Shown: one piece after another, positions 42,566 through 50,332 of the stretch | How the letters are laid out: each line of letters starts with the position of its first letter | How positions within the stretch are numbered: the first letter of the stretch is position 1 | Source of the DNA: Streptomyces dioscori | GTDB lineage: Bacteria; Actinomycetota; Actinomycetes; Streptomycetales; Streptomycetaceae | Reading direction: 5' to 3' | NCBI RefSeq assembly: GCF_003024195.1 | Contig: NZ_KZ679041.1 | Span: 434,001-498,000 of the forward strand | Length of the DNA: 64,000 nucleotides | Made by a program: the position numbers and the translations under genes | Notes under the pieces: model-generated | Database searches by the model: none | Told to the model about the DNA's origin: nothing | What the model saw: the letters and a program-made list of their open reading frames with translations, nothing else

Positions 42566-42608
42566 CCGACCGTGGAACGACCGACCGTGGAACGACCGGC
42601 CGTTGAAA
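42564..42608 (+). repeat. Three tandem 15-bp units bridging the S9 and S66 genes
   Basis: GACCGACCGTGGAAC occurs twice exactly (42564-42578, 42579-42593) and once degenerate (42594-42608), where it contains the TTG start of the S66 gene. A 14-codon ORF (42562-42606) runs through it, starting over the S9 stop (GTGA) and ending over the S66 start (TTGA). Confidence 0.7.
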
Positions 42609-43532
42609 GAACTCGTCAGGCCCGCGCGGCTGGTCGCCGGAGCGCGGGTCGCCGTCGTCGCGCCGAGCGGGCCCGTGCCGGAGGAACGGCTCCAGGCAGG
42701 GCTCGACATCCTCCGCGGCTGGGACCTCGACCCGGTCGTGGCGCCCCACGTCCTGGACCGGCACGGGACGTTCAACTATCTGGCGGGCGCGGACGCCGAC
42801 CGGGCCGCCGACTTCCAGGCGGCCTGGTGCGATCCGTCGGTGGCCGCGGTGTTCTGCGCCCGCGGCGGTTACGGCGTGCAGCGCATGGCCGACCTGCTCG
42901 ACTGGGACGCGCTGCGGGCCGCGGGGCCCAAGGCGCTGGTCGGCTTCAGTGACATCACGGCTCTCCACGAGGCCTTCGCGGCGCGGCTGGAGCTCGTGAC
43001 CCTGCACGGTCCGATGGCCGCGGGCATCGACTTCGTCAAGAACGCCCGCGCCCAGGACCATCTCCGGGCGACCCTCCTCGCACCGGAGTCCGTACGGACG
43101 ATCAGGTCGGCCGGACAGGTGCTGGTCCCGGGGCGGGCCGCCGGTGTCCTGCTCGGCGGCTGTCTGAGCCTGCTCGCCTCCGAACTGGGGACACCGCACG
43201 CCCGGCCCTCCGCGGGCGGCGGGCTGCTGTGCCTGGAGGACGTGGGCGAGGAGGTGTACCGCCTTGACCGGTACCTCACGCAGCTCCTGCGGGCCGGGTG
43301 GTTCCACGGCGTCGCCGGGATCCTGCTCGGGTCCTGGGAACGGTGCGGCCCGTACGAGCGGGTGCGGGAGCTGCTCCTCGACCGGCTCGGTGGGCTCGGG
43401 GTGCCGATCGCCGAGGAGTTCGGGTTCGGGCACGGGGAGGGGGCACTGACGGTTCCGTTCGGGGTGCGGGCGGAGCTGGACGCGCGGGCGGGGGCGGGGG
43501 TTCTGACGCTGGACGTGCCGGCGCTGACCTGA
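42603..43532 (+). CDS. S66-family LD-carboxypeptidase (muramoyltetrapeptide carboxypeptidase)
   Basis: The 309-residue protein has the S66 triad pattern: Ser116 in GFSDITALHEAF, Glu212 in LEDVGE and His277 in GFGHGEG. LD-carboxypeptidases remove the terminal D-Ala from murein tetrapeptides in the cytoplasm during wall recycling. The frame has no ATG or GTG near the start; TTG 42603 is the best candidate and lies in a 15-bp tandem repeat. It follows the S9 gene with translational coupling possible through a mini-ORF. Some S66 members instead export or degrade microcin-like peptides (MccF), which is the main alternative. Confidence 0.85.
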   Translation: MKELVRPARLVAGARVAVVAPSGPVPEERLQAGLDILRGWDLDPVVAPHVLDRHGTFNYLAGADADRAADFQAAWCDPSVAAVFCARGGYGVQRMADLLDWDALRAAGPKALVGFSDITALHEAFAARLELVTLHGPMAAGIDFVKNARAQDHLRATLLAPESVRTIRSAGQVLVPGRAAGVLLGGCLSLLASELGTPHARPSAGGGLLCLEDVGEEVYRLDRYLTQLLRAGWFHGVAGILLGSWERCGPYERVRELLLDRLGGLGVPIAEEFGFGHGEGALTVPFGVRAELDARAGAGVLTLDVPALT

Positions 43533-43594
43533 CGTCTCACCCGGAGGGACCGCTCACCGTGCGTGACCCCGGCTTGTGAGCCCATCCTGGATCC

Positions 43595-43849
43595 ATGAAC
43601 CGGAAGAGTGCGCAGCGGGACGGTGGCGGTGGTGGCGCGGGGGCCGGGCGGGGGAGTCTGCTGACGCCCGGGCGGGTGGCGGTTGTCGCGCTGGCCGTGC
43701 TCGGGCTGGTCTTCATCTTCGAGAACACCCGGGCGACGAAGATTCGTCTGCTGATTCCCGAGGTGACCATGCCGTTGTGGATGGCGTTGCTCGCGACGGC
43801 GGTGATCGGGGCGTTGTGCGGGGCGTTCTTCGTGCGCCGCCGCGCGTAG
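43595..43849 (+). CDS. Small LapA-domain membrane protein
   Basis: The 84-residue protein has a Gly-rich polar N-terminus (about 25 residues), two transmembrane helices (VAVVALAVLGLVFIF and LWMALLATAVIGALCGAFF) and the FENTRATKIRLLIPEVTMPLW segment typical of LapA/DUF1049 proteins, ending in Arg residues. In enterobacteria LapA is linked to lipopolysaccharide control, but actinobacteria lack that lipid, so its role here is unknown. Confidence 0.82.
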   Translation: MNRKSAQRDGGGGGAGAGRGSLLTPGRVAVVALAVLGLVFIFENTRATKIRLLIPEVTMPLWMALLATAVIGALCGAFFVRRRA

Positions 43850-43872
43850 CCTCCGGCCGGCCTGTCGTCTGT

Positions 43873-44130
43873 CTGCGGGCCGGTGGGGGCTGGCCGCGCC
43901 GTTCCCCGCGCCCCTGAAAGGCAAAAGACTGCGCCGTTCCCCGCGCCCCTGGGGTCCGCGCGCTCATGGGATCTGCGGGCCGGTGGGGGTTGCTCGCGCC
44001 GTTCCCCGCGCCCCTGAAGGGCAAAAGATTGCGCCGTTCCCCGCGCCCCTGGGGGCAGGGCCCAGCCCCCTGTCTTTAGGGGCGCGGGGAACTGCGCGGC
44101 CAGCCACGACGTGCCCGCAGGTGCCCACCG
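43873..44130. repeat. Repeat island, five units, after the LapA-type gene
   Basis: The gene-free 43850-44193 holds five units at about 43873-43920, 43928-43950, 43972-44020, 44028-44050 and 44077-44130. The last is inverted relative to the rest. Full-length and core-only units alternate, joined by GCAAAAGA(C/T)TGCGC. Confidence 0.8.
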
Positions 44131-44193
44131 GCCGTAGATCACCGCCACGCTGCAAGCCAACCGCAAGCGGCCCGCAGGGCGTACCGTGGTGGG

Positions 44194-44739
44194 ATGTCCG
44201 GCCGCACCGCGTACCTCGCCGAAGGCCCCCACGTGGGCATACGTTTCTTCACGTACGAGGACGGCGGTGAGTTCACCGCCCGCGTGCGGGAGAGCAAGGC
44301 CCTGCATCAGCCCTGGCTCTTCCCGCCCGCCACCCCCGTCGCGTACGCCTCGTACGCCGGGCGGCTCATCGACGATCCGAGCAAGGCCGGGTTCTTCGTC
44401 TGTGAGAAGGACGGGGGAGGGATCGCGGGGTTCGTCAACATCAACAACATCGTCGAGGGTGCCTTTCTGTGCGGCGCCCTCGGGTACGGGGCCTTCGCGC
44501 ACGCGGCCGGACGCGGGCTGATGAGCGAAGGGCTCGACCTGGTCGTGCGGTACGCGTTCGGCACGCTCGGACTGCACCGGCTGGAGATCAACGTCCAGCC
44601 CGACAACGCCGCCTCCATCGCGCTGGCCCGCCGCTGCGGGTTCCGTCTGGAGGGCCTCTCGCCGGACTTCCTGTTCATCGACGGAGCCTGGCGCGATCAT
44701 GAGCGGTGGGCCATCACGGCCGATATGATTCGAACATGA
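44194..44739 (+). CDS. GNAT acetyltransferase, RimJ/RimL-like
   Basis: The 181-residue protein fits the RimJ/RimL group: HQPWLFPP near residue 35, a Gly-rich acetyl-CoA region (GYGAFAHAAGRGLMSEGL), and LHRLEINVQPDNAASIALARRCGFRLEG, the family's most conserved motif. It may acetylate protein N-termini or small amines. It overlaps the arginase-fold gene by 4 nt (ATGA), which suggests a shared pathway. Confidence 0.85.
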   Translation: MSGRTAYLAEGPHVGIRFFTYEDGGEFTARVRESKALHQPWLFPPATPVAYASYAGRLIDDPSKAGFFVCEKDGGGIAGFVNINNIVEGAFLCGALGYGAFAHAAGRGLMSEGLDLVVRYAFGTLGLHRLEINVQPDNAASIALARRCGFRLEGLSPDFLFIDGAWRDHERWAITADMIRT

Positions 44740-45644
44740 GTGCCTTGAGGAATCTCGTCGTCCTGGACGCACCCTCCAACCTCGGCCTCCGGCCGCCCGC
44801 CCCCGGCACGGTGCCCGGCTGCTACAAGCTCGCGGGCGCCCTGCGCGAGCAGCGGATCGTGCAACGGCTGAACGCCCTGGAGGGCGGTGTGGTCGTACCG
44901 CCGCGCTACGACCGGGGCGACTGGCAGGCGGGAGACGGCGTCTTCAACGCCACCGCGCTCGCCGGCTACACCCGTACGCTCGCCGACCGTATCGAACGGC
45001 ACGTCCGGGCCGGGGAGCTGCCCGTCGTCCTCGGCGGCGACTGCTCCATCCAGCTCGGCGCCTCCCTCGCGCTGCGCCGCATCGGCCGCTACGGCCTCGC
45101 GGCGGTCGACGCCTCGCACGACTTCCGCCACCCGGGCAACTCCGACCATGTCGGTGCCGCGGGTGGCGAGGAGGTCGCCCTCGCCACCGGGCGTGGACAG
45201 GACGACCTCACCGACCTGGAGGGACTGAAGCCCTATCTGCGGGACGAGGACGTACGGTTCTTCGGGATCCGGGACGAGTTCGAGGACGACCGGGCCGAGC
45301 TGGCCGCACTGAAGATCCCCACGGTGACCGTCGGCGACATCCGCGAGTGGGGCGCCGACGCGCTCGCGCGAGCCACCGCCGAGGCCTTCGACGTGCCGGA
45401 CCTGGACGGCTTCTGGGTGCACCTCGACGCCGATGTGCTCGACCCGTCCGTGATGCCCGCCGTCGACAGCCCCGACCCCGGCGGGCTGCTGCCCGACGAA
45501 CTGACCGCGCTGCTGCGGCCGTTGGTGAACTCCCCGCACTGCGCCGGCTTCAACGTCACCATCTACGACCCCGACCTGGACCCCGACGGAACCGCCGGCG
45601 CCCTCCTGGCCGACATCGTCGTCGCGGCCTTTGCGCAATCCTGA
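44736..45644 (+). CDS. Arginase/agmatinase-family protein with altered metal ligands
   Basis: The 302-residue protein shows the ureohydrolase fold motifs: GGDCS (Cys103), DASHD (Asp125-Asp129) and DADVLDP (Asp231, Asp233, Asp236). In classical enzymes these read GGDHS and DAHxD. Here the two metal-binding His positions are Cys103 and Ser127, while a His at 128 is shifted by one. Metal binding may use a different set or favour one metal. Starts inside the GNAT stop. Substrate could be a guanidine or acyl-guanidine, possibly after acetylation by the GNAT partner. Confidence 0.75.
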   Translation: MSALRNLVVLDAPSNLGLRPPAPGTVPGCYKLAGALREQRIVQRLNALEGGVVVPPRYDRGDWQAGDGVFNATALAGYTRTLADRIERHVRAGELPVVLGGDCSIQLGASLALRRIGRYGLAAVDASHDFRHPGNSDHVGAAGGEEVALATGRGQDDLTDLEGLKPYLRDEDVRFFGIRDEFEDDRAELAALKIPTVTVGDIREWGADALARATAEAFDVPDLDGFWVHLDADVLDPSVMPAVDSPDPGGLLPDELTALLRPLVNSPHCAGFNVTIYDPDLDPDGTAGALLADIVVAAFAQS

Positions 45645-45703
45645 CCGGATCCTGACCGGGAGGGCCTCTGGTCGGCACGCCGTCCACCCTGTTCCATGGT
45701 CAC

Positions 45704-47680
45704 GTGACGACCATCCGACGTGACGTGATGACGCTTTCGGTCGCCGAAACCGGCCCCGCCAACCCCCTGCCGCCACTGCGCCCGCTCGACGGGACGCACC
45801 ACGTGGACGAGCGGGAACGCGCGGGCCTGCCACGCGACATGGCCCGGCAGATCGCGTACGAGCCGCTGCGCAGCCTGCTTCCCGAGCGTGTCCGGGACGG
45901 GTACGGGAGAAGCCGTACGCCCCGCGAGGTCGGGACGATCGTCCTGGAGAACGACCGGCTGCGCGCGACCGTGCTGCCCGGCTTCGGCGGCCGGGTCGTC
46001 TCCCTCTTCCACAAGCCGTCCGACCGCGAACTCCTCTACCGCAACCCGGTGTTGCAGCCCGCCGACTTCGCGCTCAACGGGGCCTGGTTCTCCGGTGGCA
46101 TCGAGTGGAACATCGGCGCCACCGGCCACTCCACCCTCGCCTGCGCGCCCTTGCACGCGGCCCGGGTCACGGCGCCCGACGGCACACCGGTGCTGCGCCT
46201 GTGGGAGTGGGAGCGGCTGCGCGACCTGCCCTTCCAGGTCGACCTGTGGCTGCCGGAGGGCTCCGACTTCCTGTACGTCGGCGTGCGCGTCCGCAATCCG
46301 CACGAGAAGGCCGCGCCGCTGTACTGGTGGTCCAACACCGCCGTCCCGGAGGCGCGAAGGGTGCTCGCGCCGGCCGAGGAGGCCTGGCACTTCGGGTACG
46401 AGCGGCGGCTGCGCCGGGTGCCCGTCCCGGTGCACGAGGGCGTCGACCGGACGTATCCGCTGCGCGGCGAGTATCCGGCCGACTACTTCTACGAGATGCC
46501 GGAGGGACAGCGGCGCTGGATCGCCGCCCTGGACGGGGCCGGGCAGGGGCTGGTGCAGACGTCCACCGATGTGCTGCGCGGACGCAAACTCTTCGTCTGG
46601 GGCACCGGCACCGGCGGACGCCGCTGGCAGGAATGGCTCACCGAACCCGGCACCGAGGGCTACTGCGAGATCCAGGCGGGGCTCGCCCGCACCCAGTTGG
46701 AGCACGTACGCCTCGACGCGGAGAGCGAGGTGAGCTGGCTGGAGGCGTACGGGCCGCTCGACGCGGACACGGCCCTCGTACACGGCGGCGACTGGGACGC
46801 CGCCCGCTCCGAGGTCGAGGACGGGCTCGAACAGCGCCTGCCGCGCGCGGAGTTCGAGACGGCGTTTGAGCACTGGCTGACGTCCGCCGACACCGAACCC
46901 GGCGAGATGCTCGCCACCGGTTCCGGCTGGGGAGCGCTCGAAGTCCTGCGTGCCGCCCACAAGTTGCCCGGCACGCCCTTCGACGAGTCCACGCTCGGGG
47001 ACGCCCAGCGGCCCTGGGCGGAGCTGCTCGGCTCCGGTTCCTTCCCGGAGCCCCGCCGGGTCGGACCGCCCGGCGAGACGCTGGTCGCCCCGCACTGGCG
47101 GGACATGCTGGAGACGGCCCCCGCGGAACCGCTCACCGAGTACCACCTGGGCGTCGCCCAGTGGCATGCCGGCGACCGGGCCCAGGCCGTGCGCAGCTGG
47201 GAGCGGGGTCTCGAACTCGCCCCGTCACAATGGCCGTTGCTGCGCTGCCTGGCCGTCGCCGACCACGAGGCCGGCAACCGCGAACGGGCCGCCGACCGGT
47301 ACACGGACGCCTTCGACGACCTGTGTCAGGAGCGGCGCGACGACGGCGAGACCTGGACGGCGGCCACCGCCGCGCTTGGACGCGAAGCGATCGGCGCGCT
47401 GCTCGCGGCGGGGCGCATCGCGGGGGCGCGGTCCGTGTGGGAACGACTGCTGCCCGCGACCCGCGAACGCGGCCGGTTCCGGCTGATCGAGGCGCAGTTG
47501 CTGCTCGCCGAGGGCGACAAGGAGGCGGCACGGGCCGTCTTCGACGCCGGTTTCGAGGTGGCGGACCTGCGCGAGGGGGCCGAGGCGATCGGGGAACTGT
47601 GGTCCCGGATCAGTGACGAACCCCTCCCGGAACGCTACGACTTCAGGATGCGCCCGCCCGGCACCGACAACAGCGGCTGA
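45704..47680 (+). CDS. DUF5107 protein with TPR-like C-terminal half
   Basis: The 658-residue protein has an N-terminal galactose-mutarotase-like domain (TIVLENDRLRATVLPGFGGRVVSLFHK, FSGGIEWNIGATGHS) named DUF5107, then a helical half (about residues 470-640) with TPR-like repeats (EYHLGVAQWHAGDRAQAVRS). Such proteins are thought to act on carbohydrates but have no assigned reaction. The GTG at 45704 lacks a strong ribosome site, and ATG 45728 is an alternative. It converges with the VOC gene, 2 nt apart. Confidence 0.78.
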   Translation: MTTIRRDVMTLSVAETGPANPLPPLRPLDGTHHVDERERAGLPRDMARQIAYEPLRSLLPERVRDGYGRSRTPREVGTIVLENDRLRATVLPGFGGRVVSLFHKPSDRELLYRNPVLQPADFALNGAWFSGGIEWNIGATGHSTLACAPLHAARVTAPDGTPVLRLWEWERLRDLPFQVDLWLPEGSDFLYVGVRVRNPHEKAAPLYWWSNTAVPEARRVLAPAEEAWHFGYERRLRRVPVPVHEGVDRTYPLRGEYPADYFYEMPEGQRRWIAALDGAGQGLVQTSTDVLRGRKLFVWGTGTGGRRWQEWLTEPGTEGYCEIQAGLARTQLEHVRLDAESEVSWLEAYGPLDADTALVHGGDWDAARSEVEDGLEQRLPRAEFETAFEHWLTSADTEPGEMLATGSGWGALEVLRAAHKLPGTPFDESTLGDAQRPWAELLGSGSFPEPRRVGPPGETLVAPHWRDMLETAPAEPLTEYHLGVAQWHAGDRAQAVRSWERGLELAPSQWPLLRCLAVADHEAGNRERAADRYTDAFDDLCQERRDDGETWTAATAALGREAIGALLAAGRIAGARSVWERLLPATRERGRFRLIEAQLLLAEGDKEAARAVFDAGFEVADLREGAEAIGELWSRISDEPLPERYDFRMRPPGTDNSG

Positions 47681-47682
47681 CC

Positions 47683-48036
47683 TCACGGCGTCGTGCGGCG
47701 GTCCGCGTACTCGTAGATGTAGCCGTCCGGGTGGAGCGCGATCAGGTTGCGGCCCGCGGGGGTCGCCACCGGGCCCGCGACGACATGTGCGCCCGAATCG
47801 GTCAGTACCCGGTGGGCCTCGTCGACGTCCTTGACCGCGATGGTCGCCGACACCTTGCGGAGCACTTCGAGTTCGGCCTCCGGGCCGCTCATCAACAGGA
47901 AGCAGCCGATGGCGGCGACGGAGACCCCGCCGCGCTCGAAGCGTTGCGCCGGTCCGCCCGCCAGTCTCTCGTAGAAGGGGACCGCAGCCTCCAGGTCGTC
48001 GACGCAGATGCGCAGCGTGGCTCCCAGAATGTCCAT
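47683..48036 (-). CDS. VOC-superfamily (glyoxalase/bleomycin-resistance-like) protein
   Basis: The 117-residue protein shows one betaalphabeta pair typical of VOC proteins: LRICVDDLEAAVPFYERL at the start and NLIALHPDGYIYEYADR at the end. It is a minimal VOC unit that would dimerise to form a metal or ligand site. ATG 48036 is preferred; the longer frame to 48168 starts in non-coding sequence. Function not assigned. Confidence 0.75.
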   Translation of the reverse strand: MDILGATLRICVDDLEAAVPFYERLAGGPAQRFERGGVSVAAIGCFLLMSGPEAELEVLRKVSATIAVKDVDEAHRVLTDSGAHVVAGPVATPAGRNLIALHPDGYIYEYADRRTTP

Positions 48037-48157
48037 GCGGCCGAGCCTAGTTGGGGTCGGCCGGGAAGGAGATCGTTTCGCACGGATCCCGTGCCGGGGC
48101 GTGCTCGCCCCGGCCGGACGGGCGTTACGCGCCGGAGGCCGCGGGTACCCGGAGCGC

Positions 48158-48655
48158 ATGGACCGCATCGATCACATGGAACATCTGGACAAGCATCTGG
48201 CCGACGAACTGGCGCAGGTGGCCCGCGACGCCATACGCGAGGAGCTGCGGGAACAGACCCGCAAGCAGCGCCGGACGGCCGCGATGTACGCCGCGTCCGG
48301 TGCCGTCGCCCTGTACGCGGGCGCGGCCCTCGCGCTCACGGTCGGTCTCGCTCTCGCGATCGGCCTGCCCGACTGGGCCGCCGCGCTGATCACCGCCGCC
48401 GTGCTCGGCGCGCTGGCCTACGTGCTGCGCAACGCGGCGCGGCCGTCGGCGCCCCGGCCCACGCCGCGTGGCCCCGCTCAGCCGGGTGGCACCGCTCAGG
48501 TGCCCGGCGAAGGTGCCGTCCCTGGTAGCCCCGCTGGTGCCCCCGTCGGTACCCCCACCGGTACGACTCCGGGGACGCGGGCCGACGGCCCCGCCGTGCC
48601 CCCCATGCCGCCGGTCGCCCCCAGCAACGCGGTGCAGGACACCCGGGCCCGGTGA
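48158..48655 (+). CDS. Actinobacterial holin-X-like membrane protein
   Basis: The 165-residue protein has an N-terminal amphipathic charged helix (DKHLADELAQVARDAIREELREQTRKQR), two transmembrane helices (residues 48-70 and 75-92), and a long Pro/Ala/Gly-rich tail. It matches the Actinobacterial Holin-X/phage-holin-like family that is common on chromosomes outside prophages. A lysis role is unlikely; membrane-associated scaffolding is a guess. Only a poorly spaced GGAG precedes the ATG. Confidence 0.7.
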   Translation: MDRIDHMEHLDKHLADELAQVARDAIREELREQTRKQRRTAAMYAASGAVALYAGAALALTVGLALAIGLPDWAAALITAAVLGALAYVLRNAARPSAPRPTPRGPAQPGGTAQVPGEGAVPGSPAGAPVGTPTGTTPGTRADGPAVPPMPPVAPSNAVQDTRAR

Positions 48656-48683
48656 GCCGCGGCGCGGCCCTGACCCCCTCTGC

Positions 48684-48713
48684 CGACCGGGGCCACAACG
48701 ACGTGGCCCCGGT
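48684..48713. terminator. Hairpin terminator after the holin-X gene
   Basis: GACCGGGGCCAC and GTGGCCCCGGTC form a perfect 12-bp stem with a 6-nt loop, 28 nt after the stop codon. A short TT follows. Good stem, weak U-tract. Confidence 0.75.
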
Positions 48714-48934
48714 CTTCGCCGTGCGCGTCCGCCGTGCCCGCTCACCCGTCCGGCGTGTCACGAAGTCCACCTCTGGAGCTGCGGCAGCGGCCTTCCTGCG
48801 ATAGAAGTCGGGAGAAGTCGAAGGAGCCGCGCCCGTCCCGCACGGCGACCGGAACCCCGGTGGCCCGACGTTTGGGCATCCCGGCCAGGGGGACGCGGAA
48901 AGCCCCGTTTGTGCGATTCCGCCGGAGGCGACCC

Positions 48935-50332
48935 ATGAGCCGACCGATGAGCCGCCCCCGAGTCGTGATCGTCGGAGCGGGCTTCGCCGGATACCGGGCG
49001 GCCCGGACGCTCTCCGTGCTCACGCGGGGCAAGGCGGGCCCGCTGGACATCGTGCTGCTGAACCCGACGGACTACTTCCTCTATCTTCCCCTGCTGCCCC
49101 AGGTGGCCGCCGGCGTCCTGGAACCGCGCCGGGTCACCGTCTCACTGACCGGCACCCTGCCCCGGGTCCGCCTGGTGCTCGGCGAGGCCGACGGTATCGA
49201 CCTCGACGCGCGCACCGTCCGCTACACCGGCCCTGAGGGCGACACCGGCACGCTCTCCTACGACCGGCTGGTCATCGCCGCGGGCAGCGTCAACAAACTG
49301 CTGCCGATCCCCGGTGTGGCCGAGCACGCGCACGGCTTCCGCGGGCTGCCCGAGGCGCTGTACCTGCGCGACCACGTGACCCGGCAGGTGGAACTCGCCT
49401 CCGCCGACGACGACCCCGCGACCGCGGCGGCCCGGTGCACGTTCGTGGTCGTCGGCGCGGGCTACACCGGCACCGAAGTGGCCGCGCACGGACAGCTGTT
49501 CACCGACGCCCTGACCCGCGGACAGCGGCACCGCCCGGACCTGTGGCCGCGCTGGACCCTGGTCGACATCGCGCCCCGCGTCCTGCCGGAGATGGACGAG
49601 CGGCTCTCCCGCACCGCCGACCGCGTCCTGCGGCAGCGAGGCGTGGAGATCCGTACCGGCACGTCCGTGAAGGAGGCCACCCGGGACGGGGTCCTGCTCA
49701 GCGACGGCGACTTCCTCAGGACCCGGACCCTGGTGTGGTGCGTCGGCGTACGGCCCGATCCACTGGCCGAAGGGCTCGGGCTGGCCATGGAACAGGGCCG
49801 GCTGCTCGTCGAACCGACCCTCCAGGTGCCCGGCCGTCCCGAGGTGTTCGCCTGCGGTGACGCGGCCGCCGTGCCCGACCTGGAGAAACCGGGCCAGTAC
49901 ACCCCGATGACCGCCCAGCACGCCTGGCGTCAGGGCAAGGCGGCGGGACGCAACGTCGCGGCATCCCTCGGCATCGGCGACCCCCGCCCCTACCGCCACC
50001 GCGACCTGGGCTTCGTCGTCGACCTCGGCGGTGTCAAGGCCGCCGCCAACCCGCTCGGCGTCCCGCTGTCCGGACCGGCCGCGGGCGCCGTCACCCGCGG
50101 CTACCACCTGGCCGCGATGCCGGCCAACCGCGTCCGGGTCGCCGCCGACTGGCTCCTGGACGCCGTACTGCCACGCCAGGGCGTACAGCTCGGCCTCGTC
50201 CGGTCCTGGTCCGTGCCGCTGGACACGGCCTCGCCCGAAACGGCCCGGGTGCCTGGCCGGCCCGGCACCCCTGAGCCCGGCACCCCTGAGCCCGGACCCC
50301 CCGCGCAACCTCCTGTGGAAGGAACACCATGA
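48935..50332 (+). CDS. Type II NADH dehydrogenase (NDH-2) / pyridine nucleotide-disulfide oxidoreductase
   Basis: The 465-residue flavoprotein has an FAD motif VVIVGAGFAGYRAAR near residue 8, a NADH motif FVVVGAGYTGTEVA near 170 and the FAD-closing EVFACGDAAAV near 305. It fits NDH-2, which feeds electrons from NADH to quinone without pumping protons. ATG 48935 has GGAGG six bases upstream. The C-terminus ends in a Pro-rich repeat (PGTPEPGTPEPGP). It overlaps the transketolase gene by 4 nt. Confidence 0.85.
   Translation: MSRPMSRPRVVIVGAGFAGYRAARTLSVLTRGKAGPLDIVLLNPTDYFLYLPLLPQVAAGVLEPRRVTVSLTGTLPRVRLVLGEADGIDLDARTVRYTGPEGDTGTLSYDRLVIAAGSVNKLLPIPGVAEHAHGFRGLPEALYLRDHVTRQVELASADDDPATAAARCTFVVVGAGYTGTEVAAHGQLFTDALTRGQRHRPDLWPRWTLVDIAPRVLPEMDERLSRTADRVLRQRGVEIRTGTSVKEATRDGVLLSDGDFLRTRTLVWCVGVRPDPLAEGLGLAMEQGRLLVEPTLQVPGRPEVFACGDAAAVPDLEKPGQYTPMTAQHAWRQGKAAGRNVAASLGIGDPRPYRHRDLGFVVDLGGVKAAANPLGVPLSGPAAGAVTRGYHLAAMPANRVRVAADWLLDAVLPRQGVQLGLVRSWSVPLDTASPETARVPGRPGTPEPGTPEPGPPAQPPVEGTP

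Noticed and set aside
43873..44130. Regularly spaced repeats considered as a CRISPR array
   Set aside because: Units are palindromic, vary in length and orientation, have repeat-like spacers, and no cas genes are near.
48158..48655. Holin-like protein as evidence of a prophage
   Set aside because: No endolysin, capsid, tail or integrase genes are nearby, and holin-X proteins are common on actinobacterial chromosomes.
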